DNA of 64,000 bases from JAMBLL01 sp964387145 (GTDB lineage: Bacteria > Actinomycetota > Acidimicrobiia > Spongiisociales > UBA5794). Made by a program: the position numbers and the translations under genes. Of the stretch, positions 1 to 8,215 are shown piece after piece. The stretch is taken from contig CAYLVM010000003.1 in NCBI GenBank assembly GCA_964387145.1, positions 1 through 64,000 of the forward strand. The letters are read 5' to 3'. The notes beneath the pieces are model-generated. The model was not told the origin of the DNA. It did no database searches and saw only the letters and a program-made list of their open reading frames with translations. Numbering within the stretch: position 1 is the stretch's first letter; the number at the start of each line of letters is the position of its first letter.

Positions 1-1
1 T

Positions 2-784
2 GAGTACCACCTCCAGACGAGTGAAGGCGATTTGGCGCCGTATGTGCTGCTCCCTGGCGACCCTGGCCGGGTCGAGGTGATCGCGTCCTTGTGGGACGAG
101 GCACGTCACGTTGCGACGAACCGTGAGTACGTCACATACACGGGAACGTACAAGGGGGCTCCGATCAGTTGCACCTCCACGGGGATCGGAGCACCGTCGA
201 CCGCGATAGCGATGGAGGAACTTGCCAGGTGTGGCGTCACGACGTTCTTCCGTGTCGGTACCTGTGGAACGTTCCTCGACGGCGTGGCAAACGGTGACAT
301 GGCGATCTTCGACTCTGCCATGCGTCTCGACGGAGCATCGGCGGGGTACGCACCCATCGAGTACCCCGCCGTGGCGAGTCACGCAGTCACCGCTGCGGCC
401 ATCGCTGCTGCCACCGGGCTTGGCCTTCCCTATCACGTCGGGACGACACGCTCGGCCGACACGTTCTACGCGCGGCACCCTCGCCCCGGTTCTTCGTTCG
501 GAGGGTTCTGGCAGTCGTCGTGGGAGCATGACTTCGACGACCTGAAGCGCCTCAACGTCCTGGGCGCAGAGATGGAGGCGAGCCTGATCTTCGTGCTGGC
601 ACGCATCTGGGGACTCCGTGCGGGTGGGGGTGCCGTCGTTCTCGACAACATCCTCGACGTGAGCGGTGACTCAGGGGAGTTCGATCCCGAGGATCAGTTC
701 GAACATGGCACAGACCAGATCATGCGCCTTGCTGCGTTCGGGTGCGAGACCATCAAGGTGCTGCACGAGGCCGACACCGTCTGA
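2..784 (+). CDS. udp: Uridine phosphorylase-like nucleoside phosphorylase (5' end cut by window)
   Basis: Phosphorolysis of a nucleoside to base plus ribose-1-phosphate in nucleoside salvage. The open frame runs in from the window edge: the first codons read EYHLQTSEGDLAPYV and lead straight into the phosphate-binding loop LLPGDPGRV, so the TTG at 32 is not the real start and only a few N-terminal residues are missing. Other family marks are FRVGTCGT in the middle and GAEMEAS (the Glu-Met-Glu ribose contact) towards the C-terminus. Length of about 260 aa fits the PNP/UDP family type 1. Uridine is the likely substrate by overall resemblance; a purine nucleoside cannot be excluded. It converges on kynU with a 12-bp gap. 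Confidence 0.85.
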   Translation, partial: EYHLQTSEGDLAPYVLLPGDPGRVEVIASLWDEARHVATNREYVTYTGTYKGAPISCTSTGIGAPSTAIAMEELARCGVTTFFRVGTCGTFLDGVANGDMAIFDSAMRLDGASAGYAPIEYPAVASHAVTAAAIAAATGLGLPYHVGTTRSADTFYARHPRPGSSFGGFWQSSWEHDFDDLKRLNVLGAEMEASLIFVLARIWGLRAGGGAVVLDNILDVSGDSGEFDPEDQFEHGTDQIMRLAAFGCETIKVLHEADTV

Positions 785-796
785 ACTCGCACAGGC

Positions 797-2023
797 TCAG
801 GTGACCCGGTCACTGGAAGCCGGGATCGTCAGGTACTCGCCTGAATCCATGACAGAACCGATCGTGGCGATGGCTCGATCAACCTCATCGAAGGTCGTAT
901 AGAGGGGTGCGAAGCCGAACCTGATCAGGTTGGGAGAGCGGAAATCAGGGATCAGGCGGCGGGTCCGCAGAGCCTTCGAGATCTGGAGAGCGTTGTCGTG
1001 CGCCAGGGTCACATGGGATCCTCGGCCTGCAGGATCGAGCGGCGTGACGATGGTGAAGCCGTGCTCGGGCATCCCAGAGATGCCATCGATGAAGGCCTCG
1101 GTCAGCGCGATGCTTTTGGCCCGGATGGCGTCGATCCCAGCCTTGCGCGTGATCTCGATGCCCGAGGCGGCACCGACGAGGGAGAGCATGGGAGGTGTAC
1201 CGACGACGAAACGCCTGATCGACGACGCCGGTTCGTACTGCTGTGCCATAGCGAACTGGTCGGCGTGGGAGAACCAACCGGCGATCGGCTGCTCGAGAGC
1301 GTCGACGAGATCCGAACGTACATAGAGGAAGCCGGGTGCCCCGGGCCCTCCGTTCAGATACTTGTAGGTACAGCCAACGGCGAGGTCTGCGTTCCATCCG
1401 TTGAGGTCGACGGGTACCGACCCTGCGGAGTGAGCGAGATCCCACACGACGTACGTTCCGCGCTCGTGGGCGAGAGCGGTGATCGCCCGCGCGTCGAGCA
1501 TCGCTCCTGACCGGTACGCGACATGGGAGAGGGATACGACTCCGACGGACTCGTCGAGAACGGCGTCGATGTCGGCGGGCGACGGATCCTCGGGTACGAC
1601 GATCAACCGACCACCGTGTGCCGCGGCAAGGGATCCGAGGACGTAGCGGTCCGAAGGGAAGTTGCCGGCATCGGTCACGATGTTCCCCCTGCCGCTGGCG
1701 GCCATCGCGGCCGATGCGACCTTGTAGAGGTTCACCGAGGTCTGGTCACAGAGAACGACCTCTCCCTTCGATGCACCGATCAGTGGGGCAAGCTGATCAC
1801 CGATCTCGGCACCCTGGTCTATCCAGTGCTCCCAACCGAGAACGAGTTCATGCGCCCACTGTTGTTCCATCAGACCCCGGACGCGCCCGATCGTCGCTTT
1901 GGGAAGCCTGCCGAGGGAGTTCCCGTCGAGGTAGATGAGGTCGTCGTCGATGACGAACCTGTCGCGGAACTCGGCAAGCGGATCGGTCGCATCTCGCTGG
2001 TCGGGAGTCGGGGTGTGGGTCAT
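797..2023 (-). CDS. kynU: Kynureninase
   Basis: PLP enzyme that cleaves kynurenine (or 3-hydroxykynurenine) to anthranilate (3-hydroxyanthranilate) and alanine in tryptophan catabolism. The N-terminus DDDLIYLDGNSLGRLPK, the segment WDLAHSAG (Asp about 195, cofactor contact) and CTYKYLNGGPG with the Schiff-base Lys about 221 are typical; 408 aa is normal. I chose the ATG at 2023 (MTHTPTPDQ); an in-frame GTG at 2110 would add 29 residues without family resemblance and would overlap the divergent promoter. No other kynurenine-pathway gene is in the window. Divergent from the PLP gene at 2114 with a 90-bp shared spacer. Confidence 0.9.
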   Translation of the reverse strand: MTHTPTPDQRDATDPLAEFRDRFVIDDDLIYLDGNSLGRLPKATIGRVRGLMEQQWAHELVLGWEHWIDQGAEIGDQLAPLIGASKGEVVLCDQTSVNLYKVASAAMAASGRGNIVTDAGNFPSDRYVLGSLAAAHGGRLIVVPEDPSPADIDAVLDESVGVVSLSHVAYRSGAMLDARAITALAHERGTYVVWDLAHSAGSVPVDLNGWNADLAVGCTYKYLNGGPGAPGFLYVRSDLVDALEQPIAGWFSHADQFAMAQQYEPASSIRRFVVGTPPMLSLVGAASGIEITRKAGIDAIRAKSIALTEAFIDGISGMPEHGFTIVTPLDPAGRGSHVTLAHDNALQISKALRTRRLIPDFRSPNLIRFGFAPLYTTFDEVDRAIATIGSVMDSGEYLTIPASSDRVT

Positions 2024-2053
2024 GCAGTCATCACTGTGGTCGCTGAGCCGAAC

Positions 2054-2059
2054 ATGGTA
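2054..2059 (-). promoter_or_regulatory. Candidate -10 hexamer for kynU
   Basis: On the minus strand the hexamer reads TACCAT (TANNNT type). Initiation about 7 nt downstream would give a 5' leader of roughly 20-25 nt before the ATG at 2023. No clear -35 box is visible. Weak call based on sequence match and position only. Confidence 0.3.
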
Positions 2060-2101
2060 CCGCCCGGGGGTGCCGTCGGCGGGCGGCGTTTCCCGTGGAG
2101 C

Positions 2102-2107
2102 TACGCT
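2102..2107 (+). promoter_or_regulatory. Leaderless-type -10 hexamer for the trans-sulfuration gene
   Basis: TACGCT lies exactly 6 nt before the ATG at 2114, so transcription would begin at or next to the start codon. No Shine-Dalgarno sequence precedes this ATG. Confidence 0.55.
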
Positions 2108-2113
2108 CACCCC

Positions 2114-3172
2114 ATGTCAGGTTTCTCAACCCGTGCCGTACATGCCGACAAGGAGATCGACGACGGAGACGACGTCGCCGCACCGATCCACGTGTCGAGC
2201 ACGTATCGAGAAGGTGGGCCACGGAGATACCGTCGCTCCTCACACGCCACCACGGAGCGCCTCGAGATGGTGATGGGGTCCCTCGAAGGCGGCACAGCGG
2301 TCTGCTACGCCTCGGGGATGGCCGCAGCAGCGGCGGTGCTCGACGTCGTGCGCCCTCGACGGGTCAGCCTGCCAGACGATGTGTATCACGGTGTCCGACA
2401 ACTCTTCGAGTCCCGTGCACAAGCCGGGGTGCTATCGATGTGCCAGCCCGAGGACCTCAGGCAAGGCGACCTGTGGTGGGTCGAGTCGCCGTCCAACCCG
2501 AAGTGTCTCCTCACCGACCTGAGTGACGTGGCGAAGCGCGCAGAGGCCGGGGAAGTTGTGACCGTGTGCGATTCCACATTCGCCACGCCGGTCCTCACAC
2601 AACCACTCGACCACGGCATCGACATCGTGATGCACTCGACGACCAAGTCCATCGCGGGCCACTCGGATGCGCTCGGCGGCGTGCTCGTGGCGCGACCTGC
2701 ACGGCTCGCTGATGATCTTCGTGCCATGCGGACCCTCACCGGAGCGGTCCCCGGCTCACTCGACGTGTGGCTTGCGTTGCGCGGGGTGCGAACGCTGAAA
2801 CTTCGGGTGCTTCAGGCTTGCGAGTCGGCCCTGTCGATCGCTCGCTGGTTCGACTCGAGGGGTGTACACACCTGGTATCCGGGCCTGCCCACGCACCCGG
2901 GCCACGAGGTAGCGGCCGGGCAGATGTCGGCGTTCGGCTCGATGCTGTCGGTCGACTTGGGATCGGCATCCGTTGCGGGGCGGTTCGTTGCCGACCTCGG
3001 CGTCTTCGAGAACGCGACGTCCCTCGGTGGCGTCGAATCGCTTGCCGAGCACCGCATCGTGAGCGATCCGACGACGGACGCGGGCCTCGTGCGCCTCTCG
3101 ATCGGGATCGAGGATGTCGAGGACCTCATCGCCGACCTCGATCAGGCCCTGGAGCATCCCCACGAGTCGTAG
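2114..3172 (+). CDS. Trans-sulfuration family PLP enzyme (cystathionine gamma-synthase/lyase-like)
   Basis: Member of the Cys/Met-metabolism PLP family (cystathionine gamma-synthase, gamma-lyase, methionine gamma-lyase). It has the N-terminal STRAVHA and IHVSSTY segments, an SG-rich cofactor loop (CYASGMAAAAA) and the Schiff-base Lys about 178 in HSTTKSIAGHSD, and it ends with VRLSIGIEDVEDLI, the usual C-terminal signature. At 352 aa it is 30-50 residues shorter than typical, mostly in the first third. Sequence alone does not separate synthase from lyase. The start is the ATG at 2114, placed 6 nt after a TANNNT hexamer; the frame stays open upstream to 1523 but that part is antisense to kynU. 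Its 3' end overlaps the convergent nitroreductase by 31 bp. Confidence 0.8.
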   Translation: MSGFSTRAVHADKEIDDGDDVAAPIHVSSTYREGGPRRYRRSSHATTERLEMVMGSLEGGTAVCYASGMAAAAAVLDVVRPRRVSLPDDVYHGVRQLFESRAQAGVLSMCQPEDLRQGDLWWVESPSNPKCLLTDLSDVAKRAEAGEVVTVCDSTFATPVLTQPLDHGIDIVMHSTTKSIAGHSDALGGVLVARPARLADDLRAMRTLTGAVPGSLDVWLALRGVRTLKLRVLQACESALSIARWFDSRGVHTWYPGLPTHPGHEVAAGQMSAFGSMLSVDLGSASVAGRFVADLGVFENATSLGGVESLAEHRIVSDPTTDAGLVRLSIGIEDVEDLIADLDQALEHPHES

Positions 3173-3756
3173 AAGACGACCGCGTCGCGATCCAGCCAAC
3201 CACGTTCGATGCTGCCCGAACGGCGGTCCGGCAGCGGATAGCCGACCGTGACGATCCCGGCGATCAGGATCTCGGGCGGGATGTCGAGTGTCGTATGCAG
3301 GTCGTCGACGGCGTGTGCCCCGAGGAACCCCGCCCCGAGCCCCTCGTCGACCGCAGCGAGCAGTATCGCCATCAGCGACGCTCCGGCATCGACCCACCAG
3401 TAGGGGACCGTCCAGTCCTCCTCAGTCGATGCCCGGCCTCGGGCGGCTGCCTTGTCTGGCTCTGAGTAGCGTTGCAGGTAGGCGTCCCGATCGACGCAGA
3501 GCACGATGTGTGCGGGTGCGCGAGATATCCACGGATCGAAGCCCCGCTCCACGTACTCGTGTTCGCCGCACGCCTCGGCGACGGCGATGCGCTGGGCTGT
3601 GTCTGTGACGACGACGAGTCGTTGACCCTGGGAGAACCCGGCGGAGGGTGCACGGAGACCGGCGTCGACGATCCGATCGAGGACATCGCTTGGGACGGCT
3701 TTGTCGCTGTAGTTGCGGACCATTCGGCGCTTCGCGAGGACCTCGCGTAGCTCCAT
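3142..3756 (-). CDS. Nitroreductase-family flavoprotein
   Basis: FMN-dependent nitroreductase-fold oxidoreductase of 204 aa. The N-terminal KRRMVRNYSDKAV and APSAGFSQGQRLVVV segments (FMN phosphate contacts) and the late GLGAGFLGAH and VGYPLPDRR motifs are those of the family. The ATG at 3756 lies 1 nt after the pntB stop codon, so it is probably translationally coupled to the transhydrogenase genes and uses the same transcript; a longer in-frame start (3807) lies inside pntB. The substrate is unknown. A link with pntAB-derived NADPH is suggested only by position. Confidence 0.8.
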   Translation of the reverse strand: MELREVLAKRRMVRNYSDKAVPSDVLDRIVDAGLRAPSAGFSQGQRLVVVTDTAQRIAVAEACGEHEYVERGFDPWISRAPAHIVLCVDRDAYLQRYSEPDKAAARGRASTEEDWTVPYWWVDAGASLMAILLAAVDEGLGAGFLGAHAVDDLHTTLDIPPEILIAGIVTVGYPLPDRRSGSIERGWLDRDAVVFYDSWGCSRA

Positions 3757-3757
3757 C

Positions 3758-5164
3758 TCAGAGGTTGCCGAGTGCTGCCAGCGTATCCTCGAGCGCAGCC
3801 TTGGCATCGGAGAAGAACATCATCGTCCCGTCCTCGTAGAAGAGGGGGTTGTCGATACCGGCGAAGCCGGGGGAGAGGCTCCTCTTGACGACGATGACCG
3901 TCCGTGCCTCATCCACGTTGAGGATCGGCATTCCGTATATCGGGCTGTCCGGGTCGTTCTTCGCTGCAGGGTTGATGACGTCGTTGGCGCCGATGACGAG
4001 GACGACGTCGGTCTGGCCGAACTTCGGGTTCGACTGGTCGAGATCCAGGAGAAGGTCGTAGGAGATATCGGCCTCGGCAAGGAGAACGTTCATGTGTCCC
4101 GGCATGCGACCGGCGACGGGGTGAATCGCGTAGTGGACCTCGATGTCGCGTTCTTCGAGTGCAGCGGCGAGATCGCGAACGGCGTGTTGAGCCTGGGCTA
4201 CGGCGAGACCGTACCCGGGAACGACCATCACTGACTGCGCGTAGGCAAGGGCGATGGCTGCATCGTCTGGTGTTGCCCGCTTCACGGGTTTCGTGCCGAT
4301 CTCGTCGGCGCCTGCAACGGTGCCCCCGAACCCTGAGAACAAGATGTTGGGGATGGACCGGTTCATGGCCACCGACATGTCGAGTGTCAGGATCAACCCT
4401 GCTGCACCGACCAGGGCACCACCGATGATGAGTGCCTGGTTCCCGATCGTGAAACCGGCCATCGCTGCTGCGAGACCGGAGAACGAGTTGAGGAGAGAGA
4501 TGACGACGGGCATGTCCGCGCCGCCGATAGGGAGCACAGCGGTGACACCGAGTATGAGTGCGAGGGCGGTTGCCACCCAGTAGCCGGCAACGTTTCCGGT
4601 CGCGATGGACAAGACGCTTGCAGCGAGGGCGGCAGCTGCAATGATCGCGTTCGTCGCGGGACCACCCGGGATTGCGATGGGCTTGCCGCCGATCAGGCCC
4701 TGGAGCTTGGCGTAGGCGATGAACGATCCCGTCAGGGTGATCGCTCCGATGATGAGCGACAGTGCTGTTGTGACTCCGATCTCGGCGGAGAACGTCTCTG
4801 TAGATGAGACGATGACCTCGGCTGCCACGAGAGCGGACGCTCCACCGCCGAAGCCGTTGAAGGCGGCGACGAGCTGTGGCATGTCCGTCATCTGGACGCG
4901 AATGGCGAGGAAGGCACCGATCGCGCCACCCACGATCATGCCGGCAACGACGATGCCCCAGGCCGTTGCGGCACTGACCACGTCGTGGGCGACCAGGTCG
5001 AAGATGACGACGAGGATGGCGACGAGCATGCCGACGGCTGCGATGCGGTTGCCTCTCCGTGCAGTCTTGGGAGAGGTGAGGCCCTTGAGGCCGATGATGA
5101 AGATGACGCCTGCTGCGAGGTACGCGAGAGCGATGACGATCTCGGCGAAGGAGAGTTCGTTCAT
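3758..5164 (-). CDS. pntB: NAD(P) transhydrogenase subunit beta
   Basis: Membrane subunit with the NADP(H)-binding domain of proton-translocating transhydrogenase, which reduces NADP+ with NADH using the proton gradient. The first 270 residues or so hold eight or nine hydrophobic helices (start MNELSFAEIVIALAYLAAG). The C-terminal domain III is clear: VPGYGLAVAQAQHAVRDL, HPVAGRMPGHMNVLLAEA and VLVIGANDVINPAA. Its 468 aa match the family. The ATG overlaps the stop of pntAB by 4 bp (ATGA). Confidence 0.95.
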   Translation of the reverse strand: MNELSFAEIVIALAYLAAGVIFIIGLKGLTSPKTARRGNRIAAVGMLVAILVVIFDLVAHDVVSAATAWGIVVAGMIVGGAIGAFLAIRVQMTDMPQLVAAFNGFGGGASALVAAEVIVSSTETFSAEIGVTTALSLIIGAITLTGSFIAYAKLQGLIGGKPIAIPGGPATNAIIAAAALAASVLSIATGNVAGYWVATALALILGVTAVLPIGGADMPVVISLLNSFSGLAAAMAGFTIGNQALIIGGALVGAAGLILTLDMSVAMNRSIPNILFSGFGGTVAGADEIGTKPVKRATPDDAAIALAYAQSVMVVPGYGLAVAQAQHAVRDLAAALEERDIEVHYAIHPVAGRMPGHMNVLLAEADISYDLLLDLDQSNPKFGQTDVVLVIGANDVINPAAKNDPDSPIYGMPILNVDEARTVIVVKRSLSPGFAGIDNPLFYEDGTMMFFSDAKAALEDTLAALGNL

Positions 5165-5457
5165 CGGCTCTTACCAGGGATCTTCTTGAACATCTCGAGC
5201 ATGCGGTCGGTGACGAGGAAACCGCCAACGACGTTGATCATGGCGAACACCACGGCGAGGAAGCCAAGGACGCCGGCGATGACTCCGTTCCCGGTGGCTG
5301 CTGCGATGATCGCACCGACGATGGTGATTCCCGAGATGGCGTTGGCTCCCGACATCAGCGGCGTGTGAAGTGTTGGAGGGACGCGTCTGATCACCTCGAA
5401 CCCGACGAAGGATGCGAGGACGAACACGACGATCCCCTGGATGAACGCTGCGCTCAT
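5161..5457 (-). CDS. pntAB: NAD(P) transhydrogenase subunit alpha part 2 (membrane part)
   Basis: 98-aa membrane piece of the split alpha subunit, with three hydrophobic helices and the conserved stretch GFEVIRRVPPTLHTPLMSG followed by ANAISGITIVGA. In E. coli it is fused to the soluble NAD-binding domain; here, as in many actinobacteria and alphaproteobacteria, it is a separate gene. It overlaps both neighbours by 4 bp, which supports coupled synthesis of the three subunits. Confidence 0.95.
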   Translation of the reverse strand: MSAAFIQGIVVFVLASFVGFEVIRRVPPTLHTPLMSGANAISGITIVGAIIAAATGNGVIAGVLGFLAVVFAMINVVGGFLVTDRMLEMFKKIPGKSR

Positions 5458-6554
5458 TCGCTGGCTCCTCGCGAGTCGGGTCGTGCTGCGATCGCCGGAC
5501 CCACTACGGGATCTTCAGGGTCGATGGTGAGCACGCCGTCGACGACCATGCGTTGGGCCATCTCGAGAAGGTTGCGTGCGTACATGCGGCTTGCATCGGC
5601 TGCGACACGTGACGGGAGGTCCGTTGGACCGAAGACTCGGACACCGTTGATGTCGACCTCGGTGTCCGGCTCGGAGCCCTCGACGTTGCCGCCCGAGGCT
5701 GCTGCCATGTCGATGATCACCGAACCCGGCTTCATCCGTTCGACGACGGCGCGTTCGACGAGTCTGGGGGCCTGACGTCCCGGTACCTGTGCGGTCGTGA
5801 TGACAAGATCGCTCTCTGCAACAGCGGATGCGAGGATCTCGCGTTGTGCTGCAGCGGTCTCTTCGTCGACGGCTCGGGCGTAGCCGCCTTCGTCCATCTC
5901 CTGGGTCGGGGCGTCGACGAACTTGGCGCCGAGGCTCTCGACCTGCTCCCTCGTCTCGGGGCGGATGTCGTAGGCGTTGACGATGGCACCGAGCCTGCGG
6001 GAAGTCGCAATCGCCTGGAGTCCGGCAACGCCGACGCCGAGAATCAGGATGCGACCGGGGGGGATCGTGCCTGCTGCGGTGACGAGCATCGGGAGGAACT
6101 TCGGGAGGCGGGTCGCTCCGAAGAGCACGGCGGCGTAGCCTGCTGCGGTCGCCTGTGAGGAGAGTGCATCCATGGATTGTGCGAGCGTGGTTCTCGGTAC
6201 GAGCTCCATCGCGATCGAGGTGATTCCCCGCTCGGCGAACGAAGCGAGTTGATCGGCGTTGGCCGACGGGTCGAGGAGCCCCATGACCACACCGGTGCCG
6301 CCGAGCACCTGCGTGTCGTCGGGTTCGACGGATCCCACGGTCAAGAGCAAGTCGATGGGTGCGGCGTCGGCGAGCGTCGTAACGATCGTTGCACCTGCGT
6401 CGGCGAAGTCTTGATCGGTGATGCTCGACAGGCTTCCGGCGCCAGACTCGACGATGACCTCGAAACCGAGGTCGATGAGTGAGGAAACGGACGCAGGTGT
6501 CCCAGCAACCCGAGCTTCGGTGGTTGATGGTTCTTTTCGAATCCCTAGTCGCAT
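5454..6554 (-). CDS. pntAA: NAD(P) transhydrogenase subunit alpha part 1 (NAD-binding)
   Basis: Soluble NAD(H)-binding domain I, related to alanine dehydrogenase, 366 aa. The N-terminus MRLGIRKEPSTTEARVAGTP, the nucleotide-binding LILGVGVAGLQAIATSRRLGA and the AQVPGRQAPRLV motif identify it. I chose the ATG at 6554, which gives the family N-terminus; the frame stays open to 6797 but those 81 residues look like spacer sequence. A TAGCAT hexamer lies 8 nt upstream and no Shine-Dalgarno is evident, so the transcript may be leaderless or nearly so. First gene of pntAA-pntAB-pntB-nitroreductase. Confidence 0.93.
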   Translation of the reverse strand: MRLGIRKEPSTTEARVAGTPASVSSLIDLGFEVIVESGAGSLSSITDQDFADAGATIVTTLADAAPIDLLLTVGSVEPDDTQVLGGTGVVMGLLDPSANADQLASFAERGITSIAMELVPRTTLAQSMDALSSQATAAGYAAVLFGATRLPKFLPMLVTAAGTIPPGRILILGVGVAGLQAIATSRRLGAIVNAYDIRPETREQVESLGAKFVDAPTQEMDEGGYARAVDEETAAAQREILASAVAESDLVITTAQVPGRQAPRLVERAVVERMKPGSVIIDMAAASGGNVEGSEPDTEVDINGVRVFGPTDLPSRVAADASRMYARNLLEMAQRMVVDGVLTIDPEDPVVGPAIAARPDSRGASE

Positions 6555-6562
6555 GGTGCAGG

Positions 6563-6568
6563 ATGCTA
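6563..6568 (-). promoter_or_regulatory. Candidate -10 hexamer for the pnt operon
   Basis: Minus-strand TAGCAT, 8 nt before the pntAA ATG at 6554. Similar to the leaderless sites elsewhere in the window but 2 nt further from the start. Confidence 0.4.
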
Positions 6569-6757
6569 GGGGAACGAAGCGACCAATCAGCTCTCTATCT
6601 TGCACACATCGGGCGTGATGGCAGAGGCCTCTCGAGACGGTCGGGACCCGGTCGTGGTGACAAGGGAACGGTGGACCCGACAGCGGTTGGAGGATGTCGG
6701 CGAGTCGGTGTCGGTTCTGTTCTCTCACCGAAAGATCGCAGCACCTCGACCTCTTGG

Positions 6758-6763
6758 TAGGGT
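6758..6763 (+). promoter_or_regulatory. Leaderless-type -10 hexamer for the APC permease
   Basis: TAGGGT is exactly 6 nt before the ATG at 6770. There is no Shine-Dalgarno before the ATG. Confidence 0.5.
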
Positions 6764-6769
6764 TGCTCG

Positions 6770-8101
6770 ATGTCCCCCGATGCACAGGTCTCAGCAACCG
6801 ACCGCACTCCGATGACGGTCACGCGTGCCGTGTCCCTCGGTATCGGTTCGATGGTCGGCGCAGGGATCTTCGCTCTCCTCGGAGAGGTCGGGGCGGTCGC
6901 AGGCTCGGCGGTGTGGCTCGCCTTTGCAGGAGGTGGCATCGTGGCGCTCCTCAACGGGTACTCCTACGGCCGACTCGGAGCACGGTACCCATCTGCGGGT
7001 GGCCCTGTCGACTATCTGACGCGTGGATACGGTGTGGGCGTCTTTGCAGGTGGACTGTCCATCTTCTACTACGCGGCAGGTGTCATCGGCATGGCCATGG
7101 TCGCCAGAACATTCGGCTCGTACGGTGCGGCACTGATCGTCCCGGGCGGATCGTCGACGCTCGTGGCTTCGAGTCTCGCTGCCGTGATCATCGTCGTGCT
7201 CACGCTGCTGAACGCTGCCGGGTCGGCATCAGTCGGGAAGGCCGAGGTCGTGGTCGTAGCGATCAAGCTCTCGATACTCGCCATCTTCGTCGTCGGTGGT
7301 GCCTTCGGAATCAACAAGGTTCTGCTGTCCGGCGAGTTCCTGGTGTCGTCCCCGCTGTCGATGATGGCCGCAGTCGGATTCGCCTTCTTCGCCTACACGG
7401 GGTTCGGGGTCATCACGAACGCTGCCGGTGAGATGGCCCATCCCGAGCGCGAGCTTCCGCGTGCTCTCATGATCGCGATCGGCGTGGTCGTCGTCCTGTA
7501 CATTTCGATAGCGCTCGTCGCGTACGGGAGCCTCCCCGTCGCCGAGATCATCAAAGACAAAGAGACCGCTCTTGCAGTGGCCGCAGAGCCCTTCTTCGGT
7601 CGGACCGGGTTCACGATCATGGCGGTCGCAGCGATGCTGTCCACTGCCTCGGCCATCAACGCAGCCCTGTATGGGTCGACGAACGTCACGTACGTGCTCG
7701 CCAAGGAAGGCGAGCTCCCCGAAGGCTTCGATCGCCGGTCCTGGCATCACGCACCGGAAGGACTCTTCATCACAGCAGCGATGGTTCTGGTGCTCGCCAC
7801 CATCCTCGATCTTTCCCAGGTGGCGTCTCTCGGTGGCCTCGCCGCGCTCCTCGTGTACGTCGCCGTCGGTGCGGCTCACCTGCGTCTTCGAGGCAAGACG
7901 GGCGCACACACCTCGATTCTCGTGGTGACCATCGTTGCAACCGCAGGTGTCGCGGTCGCGTTCATCGTGCGGATGGTGACCGACCAACCCATCGTCCTGG
8001 TTTTCGGCGTTCTCGTACTTGGCGCCTCGTTCGGTGGGGAGTGGCTGCTTCGTAAGCGTCTCGGGCGTGTCATCGGCCCCGACCGTTCGATCCTCGACTG
8101 A
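6770..8101 (+). CDS. APC-superfamily amino acid permease
   Basis: 443-aa integral membrane transporter with about twelve hydrophobic helices. The first helix carries the APC consensus GIGSMVGAGIFALLGEVG and is followed by GARYPSAGGPVDYL; FAFFAYTGFGVITNAAGEM marks the helix 6 region. It is expected to import amino acids with cation symport or by exchange; the substrate cannot be read from the sequence. Single gene in its orientation, with its own promoter. It is divergent from the pnt operon across a 215-bp spacer in which I see no structure beyond the two -10 candidates. Confidence 0.85.
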   Translation: MSPDAQVSATDRTPMTVTRAVSLGIGSMVGAGIFALLGEVGAVAGSAVWLAFAGGGIVALLNGYSYGRLGARYPSAGGPVDYLTRGYGVGVFAGGLSIFYYAAGVIGMAMVARTFGSYGAALIVPGGSSTLVASSLAAVIIVVLTLLNAAGSASVGKAEVVVVAIKLSILAIFVVGGAFGINKVLLSGEFLVSSPLSMMAAVGFAFFAYTGFGVITNAAGEMAHPERELPRALMIAIGVVVVLYISIALVAYGSLPVAEIIKDKETALAVAAEPFFGRTGFTIMAVAAMLSTASAINAALYGSTNVTYVLAKEGELPEGFDRRSWHHAPEGLFITAAMVLVLATILDLSQVASLGGLAALLVYVAVGAAHLRLRGKTGAHTSILVVTIVATAGVAVAFIVRMVTDQPIVLVFGVLVLGASFGGEWLLRKRLGRVIGPDRSILD

Positions 8102-8203
8102 TCGGCTACGGGCATCGAGGTGCCGATACCCCTGTGGGAGACTCGGGAATCCTCACCTTCGAGATCAGTCCATGTCCACGGTGTTTCTGTCATAGGCCGC
8201 TGA

Positions 8204-8209
8204 TACGTT
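8204..8209 (+). promoter_or_regulatory. Leaderless-type -10 hexamer for the DUF222/HNH gene
   Basis: TACGTT is exactly 6 nt before the ATG at 8216. The intervening GGAGGC could double as a Shine-Dalgarno but is too close to the start codon to work well as one. Confidence 0.45.
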
Positions 8210-8215
8210 GGAGGC

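Noticed and set aside
1523..2113. Upstream extension of the trans-sulfuration gene
   Set aside because: The frame is open but lies antisense to kynU; the family N-terminus begins at 2114.
8102..8160. Hairpin after the APC permease as a terminator
   Set aside because: Short stems (ATCGGC/GCCGAT and GGCA/TGCC) compete with each other and no T-run follows.
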